A stretch of DNA of 64,000 bases, from contig NC_013947.1 of assembly GCF_000024545.1 (NCBI RefSeq), positions 2,480,001 through 2,544,000 of the forward strand, written 5' to 3'. Below, one piece after another: positions 55,045 to 64,000 of this stretch. The DNA is from Stackebrandtia nassauensis DSM 44728. GTDB lineage: Bacteria; Actinomycetota; Actinomycetes; Mycobacteriales; Micromonosporaceae. Position numbers and translations under genes: made by a program. Positions within the stretch are counted from its first letter, which is position 1. The number at the start of each line of letters is the position of its first letter. Below the pieces are notes generated by a model. That model was not told the origin of the DNA, did no database searches, and was given only the letters and a program-made list of their open reading frames with translations.

Positions 55045-57051
55045 GTGTCCGCACCACAGCAGTCCCGGATAACCGACCGCGTCGTCATCGCGGCCGGGAC
55101 GACGTGCGCCGACGCGATAGCCGAAGCGGGCTTGCCGACTACCGGCCCCAAGGCGATCGTGGTGGTCCGCGACGCCGAGGGGAACCTGCGCGACCTGTCC
55201 TGGGCTCCCGACGCGGAGGCCGAGGTCGAACCGGTCGCCATCGATTCCCCCGACGGCCTCAACGTGCTGCGCCACTCGTGCGCGCACGTCCTGGCCCAGG
55301 CGGTGCAGGACCTGCACAAGGACGCGAAGCTGGGCATCGGTCCGCCGATCCGCGACGGCTTCTACTACGACTTCGACGTCGCCGAGCCGTTCCACCCCGA
55401 TGACCTGAAGAAGCTCGAGAAGCGGATGCAGGAGATCATCAAGTCGGGACAGCGGTTCTCGCGCCGAGAGTTCGCCTCCAAGGACGCCGCCCGCGCCGAG
55501 CTCGCCGACGAGCCGTACAAGCTGCTGCTCGTCGACATCAAGGGCGACGACGAGGTCGACGCCGACGAGGTCATGGAAGTCGGCGGTGGTGACCTCACCA
55601 TCTACGACAACCTGGACGCCAAGTCCGGTGACCGGGTCTGGGGCGACCTGTGCCGCGGCCCGCACCTGCCGTCCACCAGGCACATCCCGGCGTTCAAGCT
55701 GATGCGTTCGGCCGCCGCGTACTGGATGGGTTCGGAGAAGAACCCGCAGCTGCAACGGGTCTACGGCACCGCTTGGCCCTCAAGGGACGCTCTCAAGGAG
55801 CACCTGCGAATGCTGGAGGAGGCCGCCAAGCGCGACCACCGCAAGCTGGGTGCCCAGCTGGACCTGTTCAGCTTTCCCGACGAACTCGGTTCCGGTCTGC
55901 CGGTGTTCCACCCCAAGGGCGGCATCATCCGGCAGGAGATGGAGTCCTATCTGCGTCAGCGCCAGAAGGACGCCGGGTACGAGCTGGTCAACACCCCGCA
56001 CATCACCAAGGAGAACCTGTTCCTGACCTCGGGGCACCTGCCGTACTACGCCGACTCGATGTTCCCGCCGATGGAGTTCGAGGGCGCCGAGTACTACCTC
56101 AAGAGCATGAACTGTCCGATGCACAACCTGATCTACCGCTCGCGGGGACGTTCCTACCGGGAACTGCCGCTGCGGCTGTCGGAGTTCGGTTCGGTGTACC
56201 GCTACGAGAAGTCCGGCGTGGTGCACGGCCTGACCCGGGTGCGCGGACTGACCATGGACGACGCGCACATCTACTGCACCGAGGAACAGCGGGACGAGGA
56301 ACTCAAGAGCCTGCTGAAGTTCGTGCTGGAACTGTTGCGGGACTACGGTCTGGACGACTTCTACCTTGAACTGTCCACTCGCGGCGACTCCGACAAGTTC
56401 ATCGGTGACCCGAAGGACTGGGAGGACGCCACCGAGACCCTGCGCCGGGTCGCCGAGGAATCCGGTCTGGAACTGGTTCCCGACCCGGGCGGCGCCGCGT
56501 TCTACGGCCCGAAGATCTCGGTTCAGGCGAAGGACGCCATCGGCCGCACCTGGCAGATGTCGACCATCCAGATCGACTTCAATCAGCCCGCGCGCTTCGA
56601 ACTGGAGTACTCCGCCGCCGACGGCACCCGCAAACAGCCGGTCATGATCCACCGGGCGCTGTTCGGTTCGATCGAGCGGTTCTTCGGTGTCCTGACCGAG
56701 CACTACGCCGGGGCGTTCCCGGCGTGGCTGGCGCCGGTGCAGGCCGTCGGCATCCCGATCCGGGACGAGAACGTGCCCTACCTGGACGAGTTCGTCGCCA
56801 AGCTGCGCGCCGAGGGCATCCGCGCCGAGGTCGACACCTCCGACGACCGGATGCAGAAGAAGGTGCGCAACGCCCAGCTGCAGAAGATCCCGTTCATGGT
56901 GCTGGCCGGTGACACCGACCAGGAGGCCGGGACCGTCTCGTTCCGCTACCGCGACGGCTCACAGCGCAACGGTGTGCCGCTCGAGGAGGCCGTTGCCCAT
57001 GTGACCGATGTGGTGCGTTCGAGGACCAACGAGGGTCCGTCGGCCGCTTGA
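55045..57051 (+). CDS. thrS: Threonyl-tRNA synthetase
   Basis: A 668-residue class II ThrRS. An N-terminal TGS-like domain (residues 1-65) is followed by the editing domain ([11 protein letters not shown]; the zinc-less H-x3-H type with the second His in [11 protein letters not shown]), and the catalytic core with SMNCPMHN (Cys zinc ligand), [19 protein letters not shown] and VHGLTRVRG, then the anticodon domain ([13 protein letters not shown]). It charges tRNA-Thr and clears mischarged Ser. A GAAGGAG site precedes the GTG. The length is standard. Confidence 0.97.
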   Translation: MSAPQQSRITDRVVIAAGTTCADAIAEAGLPTTGPKAIVVVRDAEGNLRDLSWAPDAEAEVEPVAIDSPDGLNVLRHSCAHVLAQAVQDLHKDAKLGIGPPIRDGFYYDFDVAEPFHPDDLKKLEKRMQEIIKSGQRFSRREFASKDAARAELADEPYKLLLVDIKGDDEVDADEVMEVGGGDLTIYDNLDAKSGDRVWGDLCRGPHLPSTRHIPAFKLMRSAAAYWMGSEKNPQLQRVYGTAWPSRDALKEHLRMLEEAAKRDHRKLGAQLDLFSFPDELGSGLPVFHPKGGIIRQEMESYLRQRQKDAGYELVNTPHITKENLFLTSGHLPYYADSMFPPMEFEGAEYYLKSMNCPMHNLIYRSRGRSYRELPLRLSEFGSVYRYEKSGVVHGLTRVRGLTMDDAHIYCTEEQRDEELKSLLKFVLELLRDYGLDDFYLELSTRGDSDKFIGDPKDWEDATETLRRVAEESGLELVPDPGGAAFYGPKISVQAKDAIGRTWQMSTIQIDFNQPARFELEYSAADGTRKQPVMIHRALFGSIERFFGVLTEHYAGAFPAWLAPVQAVGIPIRDENVPYLDEFVAKLRAEGIRAEVDTSDDRMQKKVRNAQLQKIPFMVLAGDTDQEAGTVSFRYRDGSQRNGVPLEEAVAHVTDVVRSRTNEGPSAA

Positions 57052-57200
57052 GGCCGGGTGCGGCACCGCGCCGCGTTTGACTGAATTGTCCGCCGTCGTC
57101 CGATGTCTTCGCAGGTGGAGGCCGGGCGGCGGCGGATCTTAATCAGGTCGGATTGTCGACAAGCAGACGACCATATGTTTAAGTTGCCGACCTCACCGGT

Positions 57201-57206
57201 TAGTGT
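57201..57206 (+). promoter_or_regulatory. -10 box for leaderless betaine operon mRNA
   Basis: TAGTGT lies 6 nt before the GTG at 57213. About 40 bp upstream TTGTCGACAA (57153-57162) is a perfect 10-bp palindrome, a possible operator for osmotic or choline control. Confidence 0.45.
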
Positions 57207-57212
57207 TCCTTG

Positions 57213-58721
57213 GTGATGAGTGATCATGCACCGTTGCCCGGACAGCCCCAGACCCTGCTGTTCATCGGTGGCCGCTGGACGCCCGCCGTCGCGGGCGGCA
57301 CCCGCGACATCATCGATCCCACCACCGGCACCGCCATCACGGCCGTCGCCGAAGCCGACGCCGCCGACGTCGCCGAGGCGATCGCGGCGGCCCGCGAGGC
57401 CTTCGACGGCGGGCCGTGGCCGCACACCAGCGCCGCCGAGCGCGGCGCGATCCTGCAGACCGTCGCCCGGCTGCTGCAACGCGACAAGCAGGCCATCGCG
57501 GAACTGGAGTCCCGCGACACCGGCAAGACGCTGCGCGAGGGCCTCATCGATGTCGACGACGTCACCGCTGTGTTCCGCTACTACGGCGAACTGGCCGACA
57601 AGGACCTCGGGCGCGTCGTCGACACCGGCAACCCGGACGCGCAGTCGCGGGTGGTCGCCGAGCCGGTAGGCGTGTGCTCGCTGATCGCGCCCTGGAACTA
57701 TCCGTTGTTGCAGATGAGCTGGAAGCTGGCGCCCGCGCTGGCCGCCGGTAACACCGTCGTGGCCAAACCCAGCGAGGTCACCCCGTTGACGACGCTCAAG
57801 CTCGTCGACCTGCTGACCGAGGCCGGGGTTCCGTCCGGTGTGGTCAACCTGGTGCTGGGCGCCGGTGATCCGGTGGGACAGACCATGGTGGAGTCCGACC
57901 GCGTCGACCTGGTGTCCTTCACCGGGGGACTGGTCAGCGGGCGCCGGGTCGCCGCGACCGCCGCGGCCACGGTGAAGAAGGTGGCCCTGGAACTGGGCGG
58001 CAAGAACCCCAACGTGGTGTTCGCCGACGCCGATTTCGACGCCGCCGTCGACGGTGCCGTCAACGCCGCCTTCGTCCACTCCGGACAGGTGTGCTCGGCC
58101 GGTACCCGGCTCATCCTCCACACCGACATCTACGACGACTTCCTCGCCGCCGTGGCCGCCCGCGCCGACGCCATCACGCTCGGACCCGGCATGGACCCGG
58201 CCAGCGAGTGCGGCCCGCTGGTGTCGGCGGCACAGCGCGACAAGACCGAGACCTATGTGGCCGGTGCGCTGGCGCAGGGCGCCCGGCTGCTGGCCGGTGG
58301 CCGCCGCCCCGACGATCCCGCGCTCGCGGACGGCTACTACTACCGGCCCACCGTCTTCGCCGACTGCCACCGCGAGATGACGGTGGTCCGGGAGGAGACC
58401 TTCGGCCCGATCCTGACCGCCGAGCGCTTCGCGACCGAGGACGAGGCGATCTTCCTGGCCAACGACACCATCTACGGGCTCGCGGGCGCCGTGTGGACCT
58501 CCGACGCCGGTCGCGGCGAACGGATCGCCGCGCGGCTGCGGCACGGCACCGTGTGGATCAACGACTTCCACCCGTACCTGCCGCAGGCCGAATGGGGAGG
58601 TTTCAAAGCCTCCGGTATCGGCCGGGAACTGGGCGTCAGCGGCCTGAACGAATATCGTGAATTGAAACATATCTATAGAAACATCAACCCGAAGCCGTCG
58701 GGGTGGTTCGCGCAGTCCTGA
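57213..58721 (+). CDS. betB: Betaine aldehyde dehydrogenase
   Basis: A 502-residue aldehyde dehydrogenase. It has WNYPLLQMSWKLAPALAAGN, the catalytic Glu in LELGGKNPN, and the catalytic Cys in GQVCSAGTR. ALDH members are broad, but the neighbours (ProVWX and a choline-dehydrogenase-type GMC enzyme) point to betaine aldehyde as the substrate, so the product is glycine betaine. The start is not fixed: GTG at 57213 fits the -10 box best and ATG at 57216 is possible. It opens the osmoprotectant operon. Confidence 0.88.
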   Translation: MMSDHAPLPGQPQTLLFIGGRWTPAVAGGTRDIIDPTTGTAITAVAEADAADVAEAIAAAREAFDGGPWPHTSAAERGAILQTVARLLQRDKQAIAELESRDTGKTLREGLIDVDDVTAVFRYYGELADKDLGRVVDTGNPDAQSRVVAEPVGVCSLIAPWNYPLLQMSWKLAPALAAGNTVVAKPSEVTPLTTLKLVDLLTEAGVPSGVVNLVLGAGDPVGQTMVESDRVDLVSFTGGLVSGRRVAATAAATVKKVALELGGKNPNVVFADADFDAAVDGAVNAAFVHSGQVCSAGTRLILHTDIYDDFLAAVAARADAITLGPGMDPASECGPLVSAAQRDKTETYVAGALAQGARLLAGGRRPDDPALADGYYYRPTVFADCHREMTVVREETFGPILTAERFATEDEAIFLANDTIYGLAGAVWTSDAGRGERIAARLRHGTVWINDFHPYLPQAEWGGFKASGIGRELGVSGLNEYRELKHIYRNINPKPSGWFAQS

Positions 58722-58764
58722 GTGAACCGACTCTCGCCCGCTTCATTTGCCCCTGGAGGACACT

Positions 58765-59817
58765 GTGGCAGAACCCGATGCCACCCCCGAAACCGCGACC
58801 GACGCGACCATTTCGATCCGGAACCTGTGGAAGATCTTCGGCCCCCGCGCCAACAAGGTCATCGGCACCGAACTGGCCGAACTCGACGCGGCCGAGCTGA
58901 AATCCCGGGCCGACACCGTCGCGGCCGTCCGCGACGTCAGCATCGACGTCAAGCCAGGCGAGATGTTCGTCGTCATGGGACTGTCCGGTTCGGGCAAATC
59001 CACGCTGGTCCGCTGCCTGACCCGGCTCATCGACCCCACCGCCGGTCAGGTCCTCGTCGAGGGTGACGACGTGGGCGCCATGGGCGCCAACGAACTGCGC
59101 GACCTGCGACGGCACCGGGTCTCGATGGTGTTCCAGCACTTCGGGCTGCTGCCGCACCGCCGTGTCATCGACAACGTGGCCTACGGACTGGAGATCCAGG
59201 GCGTCTCGCGCGGCAAGCGCCGCACCCGGGCCCAGGACATGATCGACCTGGTCGGCCTCACCGGCAACGAGGACTGCCTGCCGGAGGAACTGTCCGGCGG
59301 CATGCAGCAGCGCGTCGGCCTGGCCCGGGCGCTGGCCGTCGAACCGTCCATCATGCTGTTCGACGAACCGTTCTCGGCCCTGGACCCGTTGATCCGCCGC
59401 GACATGCAGAACGAGGTCATCCGGCTGCACCGCGAGGTCGGCAAGACGATGATGTTCATTACCCACGACCTGTCCGAGGCGCTGAAACTCGGCGACCGGA
59501 TCGCGATCATGCGGGCCGGGGAGATCGTGCAGCTGGGCACCCCCGCCGACCTGGTGGGATCGCCCGCCGACGACTACGTCGCCGACTTCGTCTCCGAGGT
59601 CCCCAAGACCGATGTGCTCAGTCTACGGTGGATCGCACGCCCGGCCGACGGCGTGGCGCCCACCGGTACCGCGCTGAGCGCCGACACCGTGATCCGCGAC
59701 GCCATCGGCGACATCATGGCCGCCGACAACCCGCTGCCGGTGGAGGCCGACGGCGAGCTCATCGGCGTCGTGGGCCAGCGCGACGTGCTGTCGCTGATGG
59801 CGGAGAACCGGTCATGA
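58765..59817 (+). CDS. proV: Glycine betaine ABC transporter ATP-binding protein
   Basis: A 350-residue ProV/OpuAA-type ATPase. Walker A is GLSGSGKST (residues about 72-80), the signature [15 protein letters not shown], Walker B IMLFDEP, and the switch His in THDLSEA. A single CBS domain closes the protein (about 290-348), less than the two of ProV in E. coli. CBS pairs sense ionic strength in OpuA; one domain per subunit can still act across the dimer. GTG start with GGAGGA. The proW ATG overlaps its stop (ATGA). Confidence 0.92.
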   Translation: MAEPDATPETATDATISIRNLWKIFGPRANKVIGTELAELDAAELKSRADTVAAVRDVSIDVKPGEMFVVMGLSGSGKSTLVRCLTRLIDPTAGQVLVEGDDVGAMGANELRDLRRHRVSMVFQHFGLLPHRRVIDNVAYGLEIQGVSRGKRRTRAQDMIDLVGLTGNEDCLPEELSGGMQQRVGLARALAVEPSIMLFDEPFSALDPLIRRDMQNEVIRLHREVGKTMMFITHDLSEALKLGDRIAIMRAGEIVQLGTPADLVGSPADDYVADFVSEVPKTDVLSLRWIARPADGVAPTGTALSADTVIRDAIGDIMAADNPLPVEADGELIGVVGQRDVLSLMAENRS

Positions 59818-61739
59818 GTACCGACACCGCGACGGTGACCGCACCGCCGGAGACACCGGCCCGACCGAAACGCTCGCCCTGGCTGCTGCCGGGCATCGCG
59901 GCCGTGGCCGTGGCCCTGGTCGGCCTGGCCGTGTTCGGTCTGTCCAGGATGGCGCACAACGACGACTCGGTCGTGTTCACCGCGCTGACCGACGCCCGCG
60001 ACTGGGTCGACGACAACCGCAACTCGTCCCCGATCTTCCTGTTCTTCGTCAACTACATCCACCTGTTCGTCGCCTCCCTCGTGGACGGTGTGCTGTTCGT
60101 GTTGCAGAGCCTCGGCTGGCCCGCGACGATCGCGATCGCGGTGGGCCTGGGCGCGGCGCTCGGCGGTTGGCGGCTGGCCCTGGTCGGCGCGTTGGGATTC
60201 ACCGCGCTGGGCGTGATGGACCTGTGGGACGAGAGCATCGAGACGCTGGGCCTGACGATCGCGGCGGTGTTGCTGTCCATGCTCCTGGGTGTCCCGCTGG
60301 GAATCTGGATGGGCCGCAGCCCGCGCTTGCGCACCCTGCTGTCGCCGGTGCTGGACGCCATGCAGATCATGCCCACCTTCACCTACCTGGCGCCGATGGC
60401 GCTGCTGTTCTCGATCGGCAACCCCTCGGCCACCATCGCCACCCTCATCTACGCGATCCCGGTGTCGATCCGGATCGCGGCGCTGGCCATCGAACAGGTC
60501 CCGGCCACCGTGGTGGAGGCATCGGAGTCGCTGGGTTCCACCCGCTGGCAGACGATGGTCAAGGTCCGGCTGCCGCTGGCTCGGCGCACCCTGCTGTTGG
60601 CGGTCAACCAGACCATCATGATGGCATTGTCCATGGTGGTCATCACGGCGCTCATCGACGCCGACGGGCTCGGCCAGGACGTGGTGCGGGGACTACAGCA
60701 GAACAACGTCGGCATGAGCCTGGAAGCCGGTCTGGCCGTGGTGGTGCTGGCGATCATCCTCGACCGGTTCACCCGTATCCACGACCGGCGGACCACCCGG
60801 TTCACCATTCCCCGTGTCTACGTGTGGGGCTTCGCCGGGGCGTGCGCGGTGATCGGTTTCGTGCTCACCGCCGTGCTGCCGAAGGACTTCCCCGAAGCGC
60901 TCCAGGTGTCGATGGTCAACCCCGTCAACCACGTGGTCGACGTGATCACCACCGACTGGTACGGAGTCACCAGCGCGATCAAGGACGCCGCCAGCTACGG
61001 CATCCTCAACCCGATGCAGGAGTTCCTCGTCCGGGTGCCGTTCTGGACGATCATCGCGATCTTCGTGTTCCTGGCGCTGCGGTTCGCGGGCTGGCAGTCG
61101 GCCGTCACCGCCGGGGTGTGCCTGTCGGCGATCGTGGCACTGGGCCTGTGGCAGAAGAGCATGGAAACCCTCGTGACCGTCCTGTTGGGAGTCGTCCTGA
61201 CCGTGATCGTCGGCGTCGCGCTGGGTGTCCTGTCCGGACGGTCCGACCGCTTCGAGACCGCGCTGCGACCGGTACTCGACGCCGCCCAGACGATGCCCGC
61301 CTTCGTCTACCTCGTCCCCGCGCTGGCCCTGTTCGGGGCCTCCCGCTTCACCGCGATCGTCGCGGCGATCGTCTACGCGGCCCCGCCGGTGGTGCGGCTG
61401 GTCAGCGACGGCATCCGCGGCGTCTCCCCGTCGGTCGTGGAGGCCGCCCGTTCCTGCGGTTCCACCTCGCGGCAGCTGCTGTGGAAGGTACAGCTGCCCA
61501 TGTCCAGACGCTCCCTGCTGCTGGCCCTCAACCAGGGAATCGTGATGGTGCTGGCCATGGTCGTCATCGGCGGCATGGTCGGCGCCGAAGGTCTCGGCGA
61601 GACGGTCGTGACCGGATTCGTGCAGACCGAGGAGTTCGGGGCGGGCTTCGCCGCCGGACTCGCCATCGTCCTGCTGGGAATCACCCTCGACCGCATCACG
61701 CAAGGTGCCGGTCGCCAACGGAAGGAAAGTGTCCGATGA
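59814..61739 (+). CDS. proW: Glycine betaine ABC transporter, two fused permease domains
   Basis: A 641-residue permease that carries two ProW-type domains in one chain. The N-terminal one (about 90-320) has the EAA loop [22 protein letters not shown]; the C-terminal one (about 400-625) has [22 protein letters not shown]. Between them lie further helices. In E. coli the ProW dimer is formed from two copies, so this protein is a fused dimer with about a dozen helices. Each EAA loop should bind one ProV subunit. The start is coupled to proV and the stop to proX (ATGA overlaps). Confidence 0.92.
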   Translation: MSTDTATVTAPPETPARPKRSPWLLPGIAAVAVALVGLAVFGLSRMAHNDDSVVFTALTDARDWVDDNRNSSPIFLFFVNYIHLFVASLVDGVLFVLQSLGWPATIAIAVGLGAALGGWRLALVGALGFTALGVMDLWDESIETLGLTIAAVLLSMLLGVPLGIWMGRSPRLRTLLSPVLDAMQIMPTFTYLAPMALLFSIGNPSATIATLIYAIPVSIRIAALAIEQVPATVVEASESLGSTRWQTMVKVRLPLARRTLLLAVNQTIMMALSMVVITALIDADGLGQDVVRGLQQNNVGMSLEAGLAVVVLAIILDRFTRIHDRRTTRFTIPRVYVWGFAGACAVIGFVLTAVLPKDFPEALQVSMVNPVNHVVDVITTDWYGVTSAIKDAASYGILNPMQEFLVRVPFWTIIAIFVFLALRFAGWQSAVTAGVCLSAIVALGLWQKSMETLVTVLLGVVLTVIVGVALGVLSGRSDRFETALRPVLDAAQTMPAFVYLVPALALFGASRFTAIVAAIVYAAPPVVRLVSDGIRGVSPSVVEAARSCGSTSRQLLWKVQLPMSRRSLLLALNQGIVMVLAMVVIGGMVGAEGLGETVVTGFVQTEEFGAGFAAGLAIVLLGITLDRITQGAGRQRKESVR

Positions 61740-62680
61740 GAAGTAAAGTGATCGCGGCGCTCGCGGTGGGCGTCATGGCCGCCACGAGCGCGTGCGGTGG
61801 AGCAACCACCGACTCGGGGGGCGACAAGGTCAACATCGCCATCAACCCGTGGACGGGCTACGAGGCCAGCGCGGCCGTCATCCAGTACCTGCTGGAGAAC
61901 GAGCTCGACGTCGAGGTCGACACCAAGGAGCTCAAAGAGGAGAACGCCTGGCAGGGCTTCGAACGCGAGGGTGACGACGGCGTCGACGTGATCGTCGAGG
62001 ACTGGCAGCACACCGACCTGCGCAAGAAGTACATCGACGACAAGAAGGTCGCCGTCAACGCGGGCACCACCGGCAACAAGGGACTGATCGGCTGGTACGT
62101 GCCGACCTGGATGCTCAAGAAGTACCCGGGCATCGACGAGTGGAAGAACCTCAACAAGTACGCCAAGGACCTGGAGACCTCCGAGTCCAAGGGCAAGGGA
62201 CAGCTGCTGTTCGGCGACAAGTCCTACGTCAGCAACGAAGAGGCGCTGATCGACAACCTCGGCCTCGACTACGAGGTCGTCGTCGGCGGCAGCGAGAACG
62301 CCCTCATCGAGGCGGCCCAGCAGTCGGAGAAGCAGCAGGAACCGCTGCTGTTCTACTTCTGGGACCCGCACTGGCTGTTCGAGGACGTCGAGCTGACCCG
62401 GGTCAAGCTGCCGGAGTACAGCGACGACACCACCCAGTGCCCCACCGACCCCAAGAAGGTCAAGTGCGACTACCCGGAGATGGACCTGGAGACCATCGTG
62501 TCCAAGGACTTCGCCGACAACGGTGGTGACGCCTACAAGCTCGTGAAGAACTTCGAATGGACCAATGAGGACCAGAACTCGGTCGCACTGGACATTCTGA
62601 AGAACGACATGAAGCCCGAGGAGGCGGCCGAGAAATGGGTCAACGCCAATAAGGACGTATGGAAGAAGTGGCTTCCGTAG
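61736..62680 (+). CDS. proX: Glycine betaine-binding lipoprotein
   Basis: A 314-residue substrate-binding lipoprotein (OpuAC/ProX fold). The lipobox is TSAC (Cys20). It has NIAINPWTGYEASAAVIQYL and the aromatic stretches FYFWDPHWLF and GWYVPTWML, the usual sources of the aromatic cage for the trimethylammonium group. The ATG overlaps the proW stop. A large hairpin follows, which may separate it from the choline-dehydrogenase gene. Confidence 0.92.
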   Translation: MRSKVIAALAVGVMAATSACGGATTDSGGDKVNIAINPWTGYEASAAVIQYLLENELDVEVDTKELKEENAWQGFEREGDDGVDVIVEDWQHTDLRKKYIDDKKVAVNAGTTGNKGLIGWYVPTWMLKKYPGIDEWKNLNKYAKDLETSESKGKGQLLFGDKSYVSNEEALIDNLGLDYEVVVGGSENALIEAAQQSEKQQEPLLFYFWDPHWLFEDVELTRVKLPEYSDDTTQCPTDPKKVKCDYPEMDLETIVSKDFADNGGDAYKLVKNFEWTNEDQNSVALDILKNDMKPEEAAEKWVNANKDVWKKWLP

Positions 62681-62697
62681 CCTTAGGGTTCGACAGC

Positions 62698-62740
62698 CGT
62701 CGTGGTGCCGGTGGACGGTGAGATCACCGGCACCACGACG
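62698..62740 (+). terminator. Large hairpin between proX and the choline dehydrogenase
   Basis: A 16-bp perfect stem (CGTCGTGGTGCCGGTG) with an 11-nt loop lies 18 bp past the proX stop and 28 bp before the next gene. It could be a partial terminator or a 3' stabiliser that raises proX over betA. Confidence 0.7.
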
Positions 62741-62767
62741 ATGAACGGGATTTTCAAGGGAGAAGCA

Positions 62768-64000
62768 GTGGCAGGCAAGATCTTCGACTTCATCATCGTG
62801 GGCGGCGGCTCGGCGGGAAGCGCGCTGGCCAACCGGCTGTCGGCCGACCCGGACAACCAGGTCCTGGTCCTGGAGGCCGGACGGCCCGACTGGCTGTGGG
62901 ACGTGTACGTCCACATGCCAGCGGCACTGTCCTTTCCGATCGGTTCGAAGTTCTACGACTGGAAGTACGAGTCCGATCCCGAGCCGCACATGAACGGCCG
63001 CCGCGTCTACCACGCGCGCGGCAAACTGCTGGGCGGCTCCTCCAGCATCAACGGCATGATCTTCCAGCGCGGCAACCCGATGGACTACCAGCGCTGGGCC
63101 GCCGACGCCGGCATGGACGCCTGGGACTACGCGCACTGCCTGCCGTACTTCAAACGCATGGAGACCTGCCTGGCCGACCCGGACAATCCCTTCCGGGGCG
63201 ACGACGGGCCGCTGAAACTGGAACGCGGACCCGCGCGCGGGCCGCTGTTCGACGCGTTCTTCGCGGCGGCGCAGCAGGCCGGGCACGAGCTCACCGACGA
63301 CGTCAACGCCTACAAGCAGGAGGGCTTCGCCGCCTTCGATCGCAACGTCTACAGGGGACGGCGGTTGTCGGCCGCCCGGGCCTACCTGCACCCGGCGATG
63401 AAGCGCCCCAACCTGACCGTCCTGACCGGAGCGACCGTCACCAAGATCGCCTTCGACGGCGACCGCGCCGTCGGCCTTGACGTGTGGCACCGCGGCAAAC
63501 TGCGCGGCGTGCGCGGCGGCGAGATCATCCTGTCCGGCGGCGCCATCAACACCCCGCAGCTGTTGCAGCTGTCCGGGATCGGCGACGAGACCCACCTGCG
63601 CGAGGCCGGGGTCGACACCCGGCTGCACCTGCCCGGCGTCGGCGCCAACCTCCAGGACCACCTCGAGGTCTACATCCAGCACGCCTGCACCCAGCCGGTG
63701 TCGATGCAGCCGAACCTGCAGCTGTGGCGACGTCCGTTCATCGGCGCCCAGTGGCTGTTCGCCCGCTCGGGTCCCGGTGCCAGCAACCACTTCGAGGCCG
63801 GAGGCTTCATCCGCTCCAACCCCGACGTGGCCTACCCGAACCTCATGTACCACTTCCTGCCGATCGCGATCCGCTACGACGGCACCGCGCCCACCCAGGG
63901 CCACGGCTACCAGCTGCACGTCGGCCCCATGTACTCCGACGCGCGCGGGCACGTGCGGATCCGCTCCACCAACCCGATGGAGAAACCCTCGATCCTGTTC
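62768..64000 (+). CDS. betA: Choline dehydrogenase-type GMC oxidoreductase (3' end missing)
   Basis: The first 411 codons of a GMC flavoprotein; the window ends inside it. The FAD-binding motif is [15 protein letters not shown] (about residues 10-24), then [21 protein letters not shown] (GMC signature 1), and [18 protein letters not shown] (GMC signature 2). The context marks it as choline dehydrogenase, which oxidises choline to betaine aldehyde, the substrate of the first operon gene. The active-site His lies beyond the window. GTG start after AAGGGAGAA. Confidence 0.9.
   Translation, partial: MAGKIFDFIIVGGGSAGSALANRLSADPDNQVLVLEAGRPDWLWDVYVHMPAALSFPIGSKFYDWKYESDPEPHMNGRRVYHARGKLLGGSSSINGMIFQRGNPMDYQRWAADAGMDAWDYAHCLPYFKRMETCLADPDNPFRGDDGPLKLERGPARGPLFDAFFAAAQQAGHELTDDVNAYKQEGFAAFDRNVYRGRRLSAARAYLHPAMKRPNLTVLTGATVTKIAFDGDRAVGLDVWHRGKLRGVRGGEIILSGGAINTPQLLQLSGIGDETHLREAGVDTRLHLPGVGANLQDHLEVYIQHACTQPVSMQPNLQLWRRPFIGAQWLFARSGPGASNHFEAGGFIRSNPDVAYPNLMYHFLPIAIRYDGTAPTQGHGYQLHVGPMYSDARGHVRIRSTNPMEKPSILF

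Noticed and set aside
56946-58670. 574-codon minus-strand frame opposite the betaine aldehyde dehydrogenase and end of thrS
   Set aside because: It is antisense to genes with clear motifs. High GC removes stops from antisense frames, and the translated protein is low-complexity Gly/Arg/Asp-rich.
61373-63952. 859-codon minus-strand frame under proW, proX and betA
   Set aside because: Antisense to three recognised genes with overlapping starts; no domain in the translation.

Overview
The window is very GC-rich and gene-dense. GTG starts are common, LigA and GatCAB are of the actinobacterial kind, and several families are typical of actinomycetes (DUF3145, a CPWx mycothiol-type oxidoreductase, mycothiol/DinB-fold enzymes, Eis, an Rv3032-like glycosyltransferase). 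It is a chromosomal segment of a high-GC Gram-positive actinomycete. A Glycomycetales/Micromonosporales-type organism such as Stackebrandtia would fit, but that placement is inference. I found no rRNA, tRNA, CRISPR array, insertion sequence or prophage; most genes look like ordinary chromosomal core or accessory genes.

Layout. 0-9.3 kb: MarR regulator, a NarL-type two-component system, DedA, a SulP transporter, a DsbA-fold oxidoreductase, beta-carbonic anhydrase, an Ala/Pro-rich coiled-coil protein, DUF3145 and a small unknown protein. 9.3-13.8 kb: GT4 glycosyltransferase behind two paralogous LPXTG-type surface proteins, a two-helix membrane protein and a dTMP-kinase-like protein. 14-16.5 kb: etfBA and bioY. 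16.5-20 kb: two paralogous secreted M23 peptidases and an XRE regulator. 20-33 kb: a housekeeping block of cysteine desulfurase, tetR/SDR, mnmA, MetE-like protein, ligA, a GGDEF-EAL protein and gatCAB. 33-36 kb: secreted LamG protein and two related lipoproteins, with a duplicated upstream element. 36-40 kb: two GNAT enzymes, an FMN 2-hydroxy-acid oxidase and an M43 protease. 40-43.3 kb: fadAB beta-oxidation operon. 43.6-49.2 kb: Pro-rich membrane protein, RNase D, and a MerR / VIT-VWA operon. 49.2-55 kb: accessory genes including a PH-domain remnant and a frameshifted epoxide hydrolase. 55-64 kb: thrS and a glycine-betaine synthesis/uptake operon (betaine aldehyde dehydrogenase, ProV, double-domain ProW, ProX, choline dehydrogenase cut by the window end).

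How the genes fit together. Cysteine desulfurase can supply the sulfur that MnmA puts on tRNA, and GatCAB completes Asn-/Gln-tRNA by amidation. ETF is the electron acceptor for acyl-CoA dehydrogenases that feed FadAB, and the two operons carry almost the same palindrome over their promoters. SulP and carbonic anhydrase may cooperate in bicarbonate handling. The last operon makes and imports glycine betaine for osmoprotection.

Two window-wide signals stand out. Thirteen genes have a TANNNT -10 box 6-9 nt before the start codon, so they are probably read from leaderless mRNAs. Several regulators sit beside clear operators: a 20-bp palindrome inside the merR promoter, a 30-bp TetR operator, a three-copy 23-bp-phased repeat at hxlR, and the shared etf/fad palindrome.
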